The notes under the pieces were generated by a model. That model saw only the letters and a list, made by a program, of their open reading frames with translations. It ran no database searches and was not told the origin of the DNA. Positions 42,934-53,142 of a DNA stretch of 64,000 nucleotides are shown piece after piece. The first letter of the stretch is position 1, and every line of letters begins with the position of its first letter. The DNA is from Terriglobia bacterium (GTDB taxonomy: Bacteria; Acidobacteriota; Terriglobia; Acidiferrales; UBA7541). The position numbers were made by a program, and so were the translations under genes. The DNA lies in NCBI GenBank assembly GCA_020073605.1, contig JAIQEW010000013.1, positions 36,329 to 100,328 on the forward strand, given 5' to 3'.

Positions 42934-44283
42934 TTAGCGGTTCACTCGCGCAGGCGCCGGCGGGACCGATTCCTCGCTAGCTTGCGCGGGGGAAGCTTGC
43001 GGCGAGGTCTCCCGCGCGTATTTGAGAATCCAGGCCATCGACAGCGAGAACAGCGTCAGGAAGATGAACGTGATGAAACCGATTGCATAGCCGGGCTGGC
43101 CGAGGTTGCGCACGGCGAAGGCCATCACCGGCGGGATCACGAATCCCCCGAACGCGCCGAGTCCACCCACCCATCCGGCCGCGCCTCCCACGGCTTGCGG
43201 GACTGCCTGGGGCACAATCTTGAAAACCGCGGCGTTGCAAATTCCCATGCCGAACGCCATCAAGATTTCTCCCGGAACGGCAAGTTCAAACTGGCGCGAA
43301 CTCGTCATCACGAGCGCGCCGACCAGCGTGATCAGCAGGGCCAGGATCGCCGTGTTTTCTCCTCCTTCCTGCAGCCGATCGGAAAGCACGCCGCCCGCGA
43401 CGCGGATCAACGAGGCGACAATCGAGAAGACCGCGGTCAACATCAGGGCATGCCCCACGCTCACGCCGAAGAAAGAGCGCCAGTAGATGGGCAGCCAAGC
43501 GGTCAGCGCCATGAAGCCACCGAAGGTTGTGAAGTAGATCCATACGAGCGCCCAGGTCCGCCACACTCGAGCAGACAATCGCAGGCTGTCCTTCAGGCTC
43601 CCGGCCGGAAACAGATCCTGCCCGAGTTCGTGTGCGCGAGCCCGCGCATCCGCAGGCGCCAGGCCTTTCGCCAGCAGCTGAAAATAGGGGCTATTCCTTC
43701 CAAGCAATGCATAGAAAATTGTCCCAGCGGCGAGGATGCACAGCCAGAGAATGTAGGACCACGCAAGACCGAACTGGCTCAGCGCAAACGGCACAAGCAG
43801 CAGGAAAATGCCCGGCGCAACGTTGCCGACTCCGGCGAAGATGGCGAGAGCGCGTCCCTGTTTCCCTTGTTGGAACCAGTACGAAACCTGGCTGATGCCG
43901 ACGGAGAATGTTGCGATTCCGCACCCGCTCAATACGCCGAGGCCCATCAGCAGCGGATAGCTTGCGTAGGTGAGATGTGCGGGATAGAGAAAGCGAGCGA
44001 CCAGCGACAGGCCGATCATGCCGACCACGGAAAGACTCAGCAACCAGAGAAACGGCTTGCGACCTCCGCTGGTATCCACCCATGCCGAAAACGGAATCCG
44101 CAGCAGCGAGCCGGAAAGCGAGGGCGTGGCAACGAGAAAGCCAAGAGCCAGTGGACCAAACCCCATGACCTGCTGGAAGCGGTTCGCGGACGGCGCAAAA
44201 AGAGCTACTGCGGCGAAGCCGACGAAGAAGCCCAGCGTCGCGCTCCACAGGGCTCGCTTGGGTGTTCCTACAATGTCGTTCAT
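42934..44283 (-). CDS. narK: Nitrate/nitrite transporter NarK (MFS)
   Basis: This 449-residue major-facilitator protein has 12 transmembrane helices. It carries the NNP-family pattern: F-R-I-P-F-S-A-W near helix 2 (the Arg contacts substrate), GCGIATFSVGISQVSYWFQQGKQGRA, and the second nitrate signature region GGVLGAFGGF-like in helix 11. It imports nitrate by proton symport or exchanges it for nitrite. One single-domain copy is present, not the NarK1-NarK2 fusion seen in some denitrifiers. GGAGGAG precedes the start. It follows the porin gene by 24 bases in the operon. Confidence 0.92.
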   Translation of the reverse strand: MNDIVGTPKRALWSATLGFFVGFAAVALFAPSANRFQQVMGFGPLALGFLVATPSLSGSLLRIPFSAWVDTSGGRKPFLWLLSLSVVGMIGLSLVARFLYPAHLTYASYPLLMGLGVLSGCGIATFSVGISQVSYWFQQGKQGRALAIFAGVGNVAPGIFLLLVPFALSQFGLAWSYILWLCILAAGTIFYALLGRNSPYFQLLAKGLAPADARARAHELGQDLFPAGSLKDSLRLSARVWRTWALVWIYFTTFGGFMALTAWLPIYWRSFFGVSVGHALMLTAVFSIVASLIRVAGGVLSDRLQEGGENTAILALLITLVGALVMTSSRQFELAVPGEILMAFGMGICNAAVFKIVPQAVPQAVGGAAGWVGGLGAFGGFVIPPVMAFAVRNLGQPGYAIGFITFIFLTLFSLSMAWILKYARETSPQASPAQASEESVPPAPARVNR

Positions 44284-44307
44284 GGTGCTCCTCCTGCTGC
44301 GCTTACT

Positions 44308-45849
44308 TCAGAAGCGAAGATTTGTTTCCACATAGGCGAATTGCCCGTTGGGATCCTTCGGATAGATGCTCGCCATGACAGCCTTGCCCCAAACATGTCC
44401 GTAGTACACACCGACGCTGAAAGCGCGAGTCGTCTGATAATCGGCACTGATGTCCCAGACGTTTGCCAGGCTGCGGTTGCCGCCGCTCGGTCGTCCCGTA
44501 TAGCCGAACGTCTTCGGCTGGAAAGCGCCTCCGCCCAGATACCAGAGATCGTTTCGGCTGGACAGACGCAACGCGTGCAACTCGCTGCGGAGCGCGAGCT
44601 TCGAATGAGGACGAAGATTGAGCGATCCGTAGAAGTCTTCGTTGTTCTCCATGTTGTAGAACGGCGTGCGCGCATAGAGCCGCGGAGTCGGAAGAACTTG
44701 GAAGAAAGTCCCATGGACTGAGTCGCTGGAATTGCCGTCGCCACTCCCGTAGGAATACCCTGCGCTCAGCCACGGCTTCAAGGTCTTCACGGGCGGCTGC
44801 CAGCCGAACTCGCCGACGAATGCGCCAGCGCGCTGCGTGAGCCGTCCCCAAGCGCCCGTCTGAACTGCGCCCCAAACAAAGAAGTCGAACTTGCCGGATG
44901 TCCCTGTATTGAACACGTGGAGGTAATCTCCACCGTAGGTTCCGATTTGAATCTCCCCTTGGTCCGCCGCACGGTCTTTCTGAGAGCGGTTGTCAGTCTT
45001 CAGGACGGTTGTGCGGTGATCGATGTAGCCCAAGCCAAATAACCGCAGCTCGCCGGCGCTGTGCTCGGTCCCCGTCGGCAAGGTCAGGGCGCCATAGTAG
45101 ACATCCACATCCAGCTCGCCCATGCCATCAATTTGATAGACGCCCCGCGTCGTTCGAGCGCCGAATACGGTGACATCACCCTTGCCCAAGGCGTAATGGA
45201 ATTGCGCGCCATCGTAGCTCCGTTGGACGGCCGAGAAGCCAAAGTTGCCGATCAGGCGTTGAGCGATGCGGGTCTGCACGAGTGCGGCGAGCGTAGCGTC
45301 TTTTGGTTTCAGCTCGGTGCCGTCGAAATATTCGAAGCGCCCCAGCTTCAATCTGCCTTGCCCAAGGTGATTGATTTGGACGTAGGCCTGTTTTACGAAT
45401 GCGTTGACGTTGTTGCGGCCATTTCCGTTCGCGGCATAGTATGTGCCGCCTGGCCCGAGTTGCCCTTGCGGCGCCGCGACGGCGGCATTTCTGGGCAGGA
45501 GAAGTATCGCGTCCTGGGCGGCTTCTACCTGCCAGTCGAGACGTTCGCTTTCCTGGCCAATGGCGACTCGCAGAAGCGAATGAGGAAAGACGTATGAGTT
45601 CTGCCCTGAATTGCCTTCGAACCAATCCCATCCTTCCACGCGCACGCGCCAACTTCCGGAGATATCAAGCGGGCCGAGCTTGTGTTTGCTTGTTTGCGCG
45701 GAATCGGGCTTCGGCGGCTGCGATGCCGATTGCGACTGGCCCCACCCTGGAATCGGGCAGAGCAGTGCGAGGCCGAACACGGCCGCCGCGATGGCGGCGC
45801 GGGCAACGTCGCAGGGCCGCGCACAAGCGTTCTGAGCCTCTTTCGCCAT
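44308..45849 (-). CDS. Alginate-export-family outer-membrane porin
   Basis: The 513-residue protein starts at ATG 45849, with AGGTGG six bases upstream; an in-frame GTG at 45867 overlaps the narI stop. A signal peptide (cleavage near GWGQSQ) is followed by an 18-strand-type barrel of the alginate_exp family: alternating strands rich in Tyr, Gly and Arg, for example R-L-K-L-G-R-F-E-Y-F-D-G-T-E. The last residues end in Phe (NLRF), as Bam-inserted proteins do. The family includes AlgE and many anion-selective porins. Lying between narI and narK, it probably passes nitrate or nitrite through the outer membrane. Confidence 0.82.
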   Translation of the reverse strand: MAKEAQNACARPCDVARAAIAAAVFGLALLCPIPGWGQSQSASQPPKPDSAQTSKHKLGPLDISGSWRVRVEGWDWFEGNSGQNSYVFPHSLLRVAIGQESERLDWQVEAAQDAILLLPRNAAVAAPQGQLGPGGTYYAANGNGRNNVNAFVKQAYVQINHLGQGRLKLGRFEYFDGTELKPKDATLAALVQTRIAQRLIGNFGFSAVQRSYDGAQFHYALGKGDVTVFGARTTRGVYQIDGMGELDVDVYYGALTLPTGTEHSAGELRLFGLGYIDHRTTVLKTDNRSQKDRAADQGEIQIGTYGGDYLHVFNTGTSGKFDFFVWGAVQTGAWGRLTQRAGAFVGEFGWQPPVKTLKPWLSAGYSYGSGDGNSSDSVHGTFFQVLPTPRLYARTPFYNMENNEDFYGSLNLRPHSKLALRSELHALRLSSRNDLWYLGGGAFQPKTFGYTGRPSGGNRSLANVWDISADYQTTRAFSVGVYYGHVWGKAVMASIYPKDPNGQFAYVETNLRF

Positions 45850-45863
45850 ATGCAGCCACCTGC

Positions 45864-46562
45864 TCACAAGGATTGGTTAGGGGCGCGATACCAGCGCACG
45901 ACCTGGTTCTTGCGCCAGAAGTAAGGGTTCGGCGCCACCAGGATATGCACCAGCCGCGTGAACGGCGCGACTCCGATCAGCGTATATGCCATCACGATGT
46001 GGAGTTTCACGACCAGGGGCATCATCGCGATAAAGCCCAAATCCGGGTTGAATCTGACGAGCGACCAGAGATACGGCGCCACCGCCGCCGCGAACCACGA
46101 CGAACCCCACGGATGGAAGACGGCGACGTACACTCCGCTCACGACTTGCGCGAGGAGGAGCACGAAGACAACCCAGTCCATAGTGGTCGTGACCGCGCGA
46201 ACTTTCGAGAACGTCAGCCGCCGGTGAATCGCGCCCAGAAGACCAACCAGCGTCAGCAGACCAAAGATCAGCGCAGAAACCTCCAGCACGTAGAGGCGCA
46301 GCGGCCGGCTGTTCCATGCAAGAATTTCGCGCGGGATCAGGAAAGCGACGATGTGCCCCAGCAGAACGGCCACGATGCCATAGTGGAACGGCACGAGCCC
46401 CCAGAAGTGCTGCTTGTTTTCAAGAAACTGCGTCGAAAAGCTCGAATAGGTGAAGGGAGCCTTGCGGTATCGCATGATGGTCCCCAGGAAGAAAACAAAC
46501 ATCGCGAGATAGGGGAAAACGATAAAACACAAGCCGTCGGCAAAAGGCAGAGCGGATGTCAT
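45864..46562 (-). CDS. narI: Respiratory nitrate reductase gamma subunit NarI
   Basis: This is the 232-residue di-heme b membrane subunit that takes electrons from quinol and hands them to NarH. It has five transmembrane helices. Candidate heme ligands are the His residues of HYGIVAVLLGH (helix 2) and of KLHIVMAY and RLVHILVAP (helix 5 region). I start at ATG 46562, which overlaps the narJ stop by one base and has AGGAGG six bases upstream, rather than ATG 46568, which lies directly on that site. Confidence 0.94.
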   Translation of the reverse strand: MTSALPFADGLCFIVFPYLAMFVFFLGTIMRYRKAPFTYSSFSTQFLENKQHFWGLVPFHYGIVAVLLGHIVAFLIPREILAWNSRPLRLYVLEVSALIFGLLTLVGLLGAIHRRLTFSKVRAVTTTMDWVVFVLLLAQVVSGVYVAVFHPWGSSWFAAAVAPYLWSLVRFNPDLGFIAMMPLVVKLHIVMAYTLIGVAPFTRLVHILVAPNPYFWRKNQVVRWYRAPNQSL

Positions 46563-47140
46563 CACCATCCTCCTGAGTTCAGAATGCGAAATGCGGGTGC
46601 CGCCGGGACTGTTTCAGGATCGGGCCGTGGATACCGGTGCTCGAGCACCTGTCCGGCAGCCAGCAGGACGTTCTCGAAGGGGTTTGACTTCCCCTTGAGT
46701 CCCGCGCGCATCTTGTCCAAAGCTGGGAATAGGCACGCCGTCGCAAAGTCCGCAGCTTCCTGTTCTTCCATGTGGCCGAGCGCCGCAAGAGCGTGCGTGA
46801 GGTGGTCCGGCAACTCATTGGATTCGGCTACTCCGAGCCGGCGCATTTCGCCCCGCATTTTCACCAGGAACTCGCCGCGTTCGTAATTCTCGCCAAAGAG
46901 ATGCCAGCCGACCTCGAGCGAGCAAGCTGGATCGAGATCGAACGTGGCCGCGTACAGCTCCTGAAGCTCTTCGAGAGAAAAACTCCGCGTCTGTACGAGG
47001 AATTCGCTGAGCGGGACGGCTGCTTCCGGATCGTGTTCGGCAAGCACTTCGAGGCAGAGCACCGCTTTGCTCAGATATTGCTCTCCGGGATAACCCACCA
47101 GCGAAGCGAGCAAGTCGAATTCATTCGCTTCCGTCATCAC
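46562..47140 (-). CDS. narJ: Nitrate reductase assembly chaperone NarJ
   Basis: This 192-residue cytosolic chaperone of the TorD/NarJ family binds NarG while the molybdenum cofactor is put in, and is not part of the final enzyme. Family features are L-V-G-Y-P-G-E near the start, L-Q-E-L-Y-A-A-T-F-D, and LEVGWHLFGENYERGEFLVKM. It overlaps narH at its start (ATGA) and narI at its stop (TGATG), so translation is coupled. The C-terminal 30 residues are variable. Confidence 0.93.
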   Translation of the reverse strand: MMTEANEFDLLASLVGYPGEQYLSKAVLCLEVLAEHDPEAAVPLSEFLVQTRSFSLEELQELYAATFDLDPACSLEVGWHLFGENYERGEFLVKMRGEMRRLGVAESNELPDHLTHALAALGHMEEQEAADFATACLFPALDKMRAGLKGKSNPFENVLLAAGQVLEHRYPRPDPETVPAAPAFRILNSGGW

Positions 47141-48627
47141 ATTCCTCTCTTCGGGCCGGAAAGGAATCCAAACCCCACGCTCTTCTTGTGCTCGAGCGGA
47201 TCTTCCATCATCTGAATCGCTTCTTCGCGGTGCATCGGAGGAATGACGAAGCGATCATCAAACGTGCAGAGCGAAGTAAGCTCGTAGATCGCTTCGGCCT
47301 CTTCCGGCGAGCAATCCGCTTCGCTCAGCATGCGCATGGCGGTCTTCTCATCCACGTCACCGACCGTCTTGAAGCGGCGGTACCAGCGGACCGCCTTCTG
47401 CTTGCGCAGCGCGTAGCGCAAAGGGCCTTCTTCGCCTGCGCCGAACAGATTCGCCAGGAACTTCATGGGCACGCGAGCGTCTTCGATGTCATGGAAGAGA
47501 TCATCCGAAACGTGATCGATCGCGCCGTTCGTCCGGTTCGACATCACCGGGGACATCGGCGGCACGTAAAACAGCATCGGCATCGTGCGATATTCCAAGT
47601 GCGGAGGGAGCGCCAGCTTCCAATCCTTCACGAAACGGTAGACGGGCGACTTTTGCGCCGACTCGATGACGGATTCGTGCACGCCATTCTCGCGGGCGGC
47701 GGCGATCACTTCGGGATCGTTCGGATCAAGGATTAGCGACCGCTGGCCTTCGATCAATTTGTCGCTCGGCAGGCTGGCCACTTCTTCGATCCGCGACGCG
47801 TCGTAGAGCAACACGCCGAGGTAGCGGATGCGGCCGACACAGGAATGGAAGCAGGCGGGCGCCTGGCCGGTCTCGAGCCGCGGGAAGCAGAGAATGCACT
47901 TCTCCGATTTGCCGGTGTCCCAGTTGAAAAACATCTTCTTGTAAGGACATGCCGCAACGCACGCACGCCAGCCGCGGCAGCGCGTCTGGTCGACGAGAAC
48001 GATGCCGTCTTCACCGCGCTTGTACAGCGCTCCCGACGGGCATGACGCAACGCAGGAAGGATTGAGGCAATGATTGCAGATGCGTGGAAAATAGAAGAAC
48101 ACGAGCCGCTCTACGGCCATGAGCTGTTGCTGCGTGTCGTGGCTCAGGCCTTTCAGGTTGGGGTCGTTCGCCGCGTAGATCGGAGAGCCGCCGAGGTCGT
48201 CATCCCAGTTCGGCCCGGCTTCGATATTGATGAGCTCACCGGTCACCATCGATTTCGGCCGGGCAGTGGGTTGGTCGTCGCCTGCCGGAGCGGTGAACAG
48301 GTGCTGGTAGTCGTATGTCCACGGCTCGTAATAGTCGTCCATCGTGGGCATCGACGGGTTGTGGTAGATGTTGAAGAGCGTCTTTGCCTTGCCGGTGGAT
48401 TTCAGCCGAAGCTTGCCGTCGTGCAACTCCCAGCCGCCATGGTATTTCTCCTGGTCCTCCCAATCGGTGGGAAAGCCGGTGCCCGGCTTCGTCTCGACAT
48501 TGTTCCACCACATGTATTCGGTGCCCTTGCGGTCGGTCCAGATGTTCTTGCAGGCGATGCTGCACGTGTGGCAGCCGATGCATTTGTCGAGATGAAAAAC
48601 CATCGAAATCTGCGAGCGAACATTCAT
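47137..48627 (-). CDS. narH: Respiratory nitrate reductase beta subunit NarH
   Basis: This 496-residue iron-sulfur subunit moves electrons from NarI heme to NarG. Four cysteine groups are visible: C-I-G-C-H-T-C-S-I-A-C (about 16-26), C-N-H-C-L-N-P-S-C, C-R-G-W-R-A-C-V-A-A-C-P, and C-I-L-C-F-P-R. The Trp in C-R-G-W replaces one Cys of the third group and marks the [3Fe-4S] cluster, as in E. coli NarH. AGGGAGAGGAG precedes the start. It follows narG by 16 bases. Confidence 0.97.
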   Translation of the reverse strand: MNVRSQISMVFHLDKCIGCHTCSIACKNIWTDRKGTEYMWWNNVETKPGTGFPTDWEDQEKYHGGWELHDGKLRLKSTGKAKTLFNIYHNPSMPTMDDYYEPWTYDYQHLFTAPAGDDQPTARPKSMVTGELINIEAGPNWDDDLGGSPIYAANDPNLKGLSHDTQQQLMAVERLVFFYFPRICNHCLNPSCVASCPSGALYKRGEDGIVLVDQTRCRGWRACVAACPYKKMFFNWDTGKSEKCILCFPRLETGQAPACFHSCVGRIRYLGVLLYDASRIEEVASLPSDKLIEGQRSLILDPNDPEVIAAARENGVHESVIESAQKSPVYRFVKDWKLALPPHLEYRTMPMLFYVPPMSPVMSNRTNGAIDHVSDDLFHDIEDARVPMKFLANLFGAGEEGPLRYALRKQKAVRWYRRFKTVGDVDEKTAMRMLSEADCSPEEAEAIYELTSLCTFDDRFVIPPMHREEAIQMMEDPLEHKKSVGFGFLSGPKRGM

Positions 48628-48643
48628 TGCAGCGCTCCTCTCC

Positions 48644-51600
48644 CTACCATTTCAGTTCGGGCAGCTTGCGCACGAACGCGTGCGTATCGCGATTGCTTCC
48701 GGTCGGGCCCCAATAGTTGAAGTGGTACGTAAACTGGCCGTAGCCGCCGACCATCAAGTTCGGCTTCAGCCGCGTGCGCGTCAGGCTGTTGTGGCCGCCG
48801 GCGCGACGCCCCTTCCGCATCGGCGACTTTGGAACGGAAAGCGTGCGCTCCGGCGAGTGGTATTGAATGCACATGCCGCGCGGAATACGCGCACTGACGG
48901 CGGCGCGAGTCACGACGACACCGTTGTCGTTGTGGACCTCGACCCAATCGTTGTCCACGACGCCGATGTCGGTCGCGTCCTTGTCGTTCATCCAGAGAGG
49001 CTCGATGCCGCGCGAAAGGGTGGTCATGCGATGGTTGTCGCCGTAGGTCGAATGGATGTGCCACTTCCCGTGTGGCGTCAGGTAGCTCAGCATCTTCGTC
49101 GGTCCGACCTCCTGGCTCACGCGCAGGTCGGCGTACTGGGCGGGCGACGGCTTTGGCTTGTAAGTGGGCAAGTGCTCCCCGAATTGCAGGTAGCCTTCGT
49201 GGTCAAGGTAGAAATGCTGGCGCCCGGTCAGAGTGCGCCAGGGCACGCCGCATTCGACGTTGTACGTAAAGGGAGAGTACGCGCGCCCGTTTTCGGTCAA
49301 GCCCGACCACATCGGGCTATTGATGAGACGCTGCGGCAGGCCTTGTAGGCCCTTATAGTCGACTCGAACGCCGCGGTTCTTTTCCGCTAACTGCACGAGC
49401 GGGAGCCCGACCTTCTCTTCCATGTTCTTGTAGGAGCGGTAGGCAAGCTCTCCGTTCGTCACGGTCGCGAATTTCAGAATCAGGTTGCAGGTGTCTTCAT
49501 CATCGGCAAGTGACGGATACTTCTTCCCTCCCCAGGAACTCGTCGGCAGCGTCCGGACGCATTCGTCGTAGAGATCGTCCACCGAATAACTTGTACCGTG
49601 GGCGCCGAGACCGTTTTCGCGAACGAGCGGCCCGAAGGAAATGAACTGGTTGTAGAGATTGCGGAAGTCCCGGGCGACGAGCTTGAATCCGGGCATGGTC
49701 TTTCCGGGAATCGGTTTCGTCTCGCCGCGTTTCCAGTCCGCGATCGACGGCTGGGCGATCTCCGCGGCCGTATCGTGCGCGAGCGGCGAAGCCACCAGAT
49801 CCCAAACGGGCGCCGGAAAGTGCCGCTGCGCGAGCTCCGAAAACTTCTTCGCGACGGCTTCGAAAATCTGCCAGTCGCTCTTCGATTCCCAGCACGGGGG
49901 CACAGCGGCCGACAGCGGATGAATGAAGCTGTGCATGTCGGTGGAATTGAGGTCGGCCTTTTCGTACCAGGTCGCGGCCGGCAAGACGATGTCCGAGTAG
50001 AGGGCCGATGTGTCCATGCGGAAATTCAAGTCCACGATCAGGTCCATCTTTCCAACGGGCGCCGTCTCGTGCCAGGCGATCTCCTGAACGGACTCCTTGG
50101 CCATGTCTTCCGCGATGGCGTTCGTATGCGTGCCGAGGTAGTGCTTCAGGAAAAACTCATGGCCCTTTGCGCTCGCCATCAGCGCGTTGCCGCGCCATAT
50201 GAACCACACCCGCGGCCAATTCTCCGGCGCGTCGGGATCCTCAACCGAGAACTTCAGCTTGTCTTCAGAAAGCTGCCGCACGACGTACGCGTTGATTTCG
50301 TCCTGATTCTTCGCACCAGCCGCTTCAGCCTGCTTCACAAGCTCGAGCGGGTTCATGTTGAATTGCGGATAAAAAGGCAGCCAGCCGTTGCGCACGGCGC
50401 GCACTTGCGTATCGGCGGTGTGGCCGGTCGCAAGCGAACCTGGCTGTTGATCGGCGGGCACCGTGTGGTAATCGGTGAAGCTCTTCTCGTAGCGCCACTG
50501 GTCCGTGTGGATGTAGTGCCAACTCGGCGCGTTCTGCAGGCGAGAGGCTGGGAACCAATCCCGTGCAAACGCGATCGCCGACCACGGCTCCATTGGCGCG
50601 AGCTTCTCCTGGCCCACGTAATGCGCCAGGCCGCCGCCATTCACTCCCACGCAGCCAGAAAACATCAGAGCGTGAATCGCGGCGCGATACATCAGGTTTC
50701 CGTGGTACCAGTGATTCACGCCTGCCCCGATGATGACCATGCACCGGCCCTTTGTAAGTTCGGCCGTCGTGGCCCATTCGCGCGCGAAGCGAATCACCAT
50801 CTCGCGGCCCATGCCGGTATATTTCTCCGCCCAGGCCGGGGTATAGGGCTGCGAATCGTCGTTATAATCCTTCGGGTAATCGCCGGGCAGGCCGCGCAAG
50901 ACACCGTACTGCGCCATCAGCAGGTCGTACACGGTCGCGACTGTCACGGTCTTGCCGTCGGCCGTACGGATTTTCTTGACCGGAATGCCGCGCAATATGG
51001 TGCGACCCTCGCCGAAATCGTCGAACCGCGCCTGGACCACTCCGTCATTTGCCTGGAGGAATGTGAGCGTGGGATCGATCTCGCTCCCATCCACGCCGTC
51101 TTTCAGTATCAGGTTCCACTTCCCCTTTTCCTTGCCCCAACGGAAGCCCGAGCTGCCCATGGGCATCTTCGGGCGCAAATCTTTTGCATCCCACATCAGG
51201 AATTTCCAGTCGCCGTTCTCAACGGCTGAATACCCCTGGAGCCGATTGGCGCGAAGCATCTGGCCTGGCTGGAAGAAGCCGCCCTTTTCGTGCAATTCGA
51301 CAAGGTACGGGGCGTCGGTGTACTTCTTCGTGTAGTCGATGAAATAGGGCGTCTGCTTTTCGTGGTGCGCTTCCTTGAGAAGGACGTGGTTCACGGCCAT
51401 CCACCACGCACCGTCCTGCCCTGCGTTGATCTCCACCCACTCGTCAGCGTATTTCGACACCTGGCTGAAGTCCGGAGAGAACACCCACATCTTGGTGCCG
51501 TTGTGGCGCGCCTCGGCGGCAAAGTGGCAGTCGGGAGTGCGCGTCATGTTCAGATTCGAGCCCATCACGGCGAGGAGCTTCGCGTTGTACCAGTCGGCGG

Positions 51601-52288
51601 ATTCGTGGACGTCCGTCTGCTCGCCCCAGGTTTCCGGCGAAGCGCTCGGCAGATCGCAGTACCAGTCGTAGAAGGAAAGCGAAACGCCGCCCATCAGTTG
51701 CAACAGCCGCGAACCCGCCGCGTAGCTGATCATGGACATCGCCGGGATCGGTGAGAATCCGGCAATGCGGTCGGGGCCATGCTTCTTGGCCGTGTAAATG
51801 CAGGATGCGGCGATCATTTCGAGAACCGTATCCCATTCGGCGCGGCGGAAGCCTCCCTTGCCCCGCGCTTGCTGCCAGCGCTGGCGAGCCTCGGGGTTTT
51901 CCACCAGCGACGCCCACGCTTCCACGGGATCTCCGTGCTTCGCGCGCGCCTGCTTCCAAAGGTCGAGCAGCACTCCGCGCGTGTAGGGATGCTTCACGCG
52001 CAGCGGGCTATAGAGATACCAGGAGTAGGAAATACCGCGCTGGCAACCACGCGGTTCGTATGGAGGCAGGCCGGCTTCCAGCGAAGGATAGTCGAGGCCC
52101 TGCATCTCCCATGTAACGATTCCGTCTTTCACGTAGATCTGCCAGGTGCATCCGCCGGTGCAGTTCACGCCATGCGTGCTGCGTACAATTTTGTCGTGCT
52201 GCCAGCGATTGCGATAAAACTCTTCCCATCCCCGCAGTTGCGGGTTCGATTCATCGCGAATCCACGAAAGAGCATCTTTGCGCTTCAT
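48644..52288 (-). CDS. narG: Respiratory nitrate reductase alpha subunit NarG
   Basis: This is the 1,214-residue molybdenum subunit that reduces nitrate to nitrite in the cytoplasm. The N-terminal FS0 cluster motif is H-G-V-N-C-T-G-G-C with the later G-C-Q-R-G. The Mo-ligand Asp lies in [20 protein letters not shown]. No twin-arginine signal is present, which fits the inward-facing nNar type. The sequence follows E. coli NarG closely along its length (for instance SHSTYGD-like [10 protein letters not shown] near the end). Its start overlaps the cytochrome c stop (ATGA). Confidence 0.98.
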   Translation of the reverse strand: MKRKDALSWIRDESNPQLRGWEEFYRNRWQHDKIVRSTHGVNCTGGCTWQIYVKDGIVTWEMQGLDYPSLEAGLPPYEPRGCQRGISYSWYLYSPLRVKHPYTRGVLLDLWKQARAKHGDPVEAWASLVENPEARQRWQQARGKGGFRRAEWDTVLEMIAASCIYTAKKHGPDRIAGFSPIPAMSMISYAAGSRLLQLMGGVSLSFYDWYCDLPSASPETWGEQTDVHESADWYNAKLLAVMGSNLNMTRTPDCHFAAEARHNGTKMWVFSPDFSQVSKYADEWVEINAGQDGAWWMAVNHVLLKEAHHEKQTPYFIDYTKKYTDAPYLVELHEKGGFFQPGQMLRANRLQGYSAVENGDWKFLMWDAKDLRPKMPMGSSGFRWGKEKGKWNLILKDGVDGSEIDPTLTFLQANDGVVQARFDDFGEGRTILRGIPVKKIRTADGKTVTVATVYDLLMAQYGVLRGLPGDYPKDYNDDSQPYTPAWAEKYTGMGREMVIRFAREWATTAELTKGRCMVIIGAGVNHWYHGNLMYRAAIHALMFSGCVGVNGGGLAHYVGQEKLAPMEPWSAIAFARDWFPASRLQNAPSWHYIHTDQWRYEKSFTDYHTVPADQQPGSLATGHTADTQVRAVRNGWLPFYPQFNMNPLELVKQAEAAGAKNQDEINAYVVRQLSEDKLKFSVEDPDAPENWPRVWFIWRGNALMASAKGHEFFLKHYLGTHTNAIAEDMAKESVQEIAWHETAPVGKMDLIVDLNFRMDTSALYSDIVLPAATWYEKADLNSTDMHSFIHPLSAAVPPCWESKSDWQIFEAVAKKFSELAQRHFPAPVWDLVASPLAHDTAAEIAQPSIADWKRGETKPIPGKTMPGFKLVARDFRNLYNQFISFGPLVRENGLGAHGTSYSVDDLYDECVRTLPTSSWGGKKYPSLADDEDTCNLILKFATVTNGELAYRSYKNMEEKVGLPLVQLAEKNRGVRVDYKGLQGLPQRLINSPMWSGLTENGRAYSPFTYNVECGVPWRTLTGRQHFYLDHEGYLQFGEHLPTYKPKPSPAQYADLRVSQEVGPTKMLSYLTPHGKWHIHSTYGDNHRMTTLSRGIEPLWMNDKDATDIGVVDNDWVEVHNDNGVVVTRAAVSARIPRGMCIQYHSPERTLSVPKSPMRKGRRAGGHNSLTRTRLKPNLMVGGYGQFTYHFNYWGPTGSNRDTHAFVRKLPELKW

Positions 52289-53142
52289 TGCTCACCTCGC
52301 ACTTGTGCACGGACAATCGTTCGCCGGACGGACCGGAATCGCCCTCGCCACGCAAGCTGAAGCAGAGCGAGGCCAACCAGCATTCCGCCAAAACCGAATA
52401 GGACAAATTTCGCAAGCGAAGACATATTCGCAGGCTGACTGTGGTTGCTCGCGTCATCGATCACAGCGAGCAGAGAGAGAATTTCGTCGGGCTGCAACGC
52501 ATGATTGCGGAAAACGGACTGCATCGTCTGGGTCGGCGGAGCGGATAGCCATGCGCCGAGGCCTTTGCGCCCACCGAGCCGATCAAATACCTGCGTCAGA
52601 TCCGGGCCGAGCCGCCCGCCGCCCAGGCCGCCAATAGTGCCGAGCGTATGGCAAGAGACGCATGCGGGACCGCCGTTGGCGAGCCGCTGCTCGCCACGAA
52701 ACAATTGCTCTCCAAGAGCAATGTCGCTTGGGGTGAACGGCCGGTCGCTAATGGCGACGCCAGCCAATTCAGATTTCGCAGGACCCGGTGCTCCTTCGAT
52801 CACGTCGAGCAGAGCGCTGGCCAGATCAGGCGTCATGCCCCCGATATTGGGCATCACGAGTCCATGCGCATCCTGCAGGAGCTGTGCGGCATACGGATCA
52901 CCGCTATCGATCACGGCCTTTGGGCTCTGGAGAAACTTGATGAGCCACGCTCGATCCTTCCGTTTCGTGACGCCTTCCAAATCAGGACCGATCAGATGGC
53001 CGCCTCCGACCGTGTGGCACATCGAGCAGTTCTGCCGAAAGAAGTCCGCCGGCACTTGGGCTTGCGTCGCCGCCGGAGTGCCCAAGCACGCGCATGTTAT
53101 GGCCGCCAAGAGGCCGATTCTTAGGGTCCAAGCTGATCTCAT
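52285..53142 (-). CDS. Membrane-anchored di-heme cytochrome c (NarC-like)
   Basis: The 285-residue protein has a signal peptide, two heme c sites (C-S-M-C-H near 39 and C-V-S-C-H near 162) and a C-terminal transmembrane anchor (about 244-265) with a short basic tail. Axial Met candidates follow each site (VMPNIGG and QTMQSVF). It lies between rrf2 and narG, overlapping both by 4 bases. In Thermus a di-heme cytochrome (NarC) is the first gene of the nar operon and joins the enzyme, so a similar link between NarGHI and periplasmic acceptors is likely here. That role is an inference. Confidence 0.88.
   Translation of the reverse strand: MRSAWTLRIGLLAAITCACLGTPAATQAQVPADFFRQNCSMCHTVGGGHLIGPDLEGVTKRKDRAWLIKFLQSPKAVIDSGDPYAAQLLQDAHGLVMPNIGGMTPDLASALLDVIEGAPGPAKSELAGVAISDRPFTPSDIALGEQLFRGEQRLANGGPACVSCHTLGTIGGLGGGRLGPDLTQVFDRLGGRKGLGAWLSAPPTQTMQSVFRNHALQPDEILSLLAVIDDASNHSQPANMSSLAKFVLFGFGGMLVGLALLQLAWRGRFRSVRRTIVRAQVRGEQ

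Noticed and set aside
42904..44721. 605-codon plus-strand frame opposite narK and the porin gene
   Set aside because: It runs antisense through two well-supported genes and is extremely rich in Arg, Gln and Glu without any fold signature.
48644..52288. Possibility that NarG/NarH are a nitrite oxidoreductase (Nxr)
   Set aside because: The genes come with NarJ, a quinol-type NarI, NarK and NirK, and the sequence follows E. coli NarG along its length. A reducing role is far more likely.
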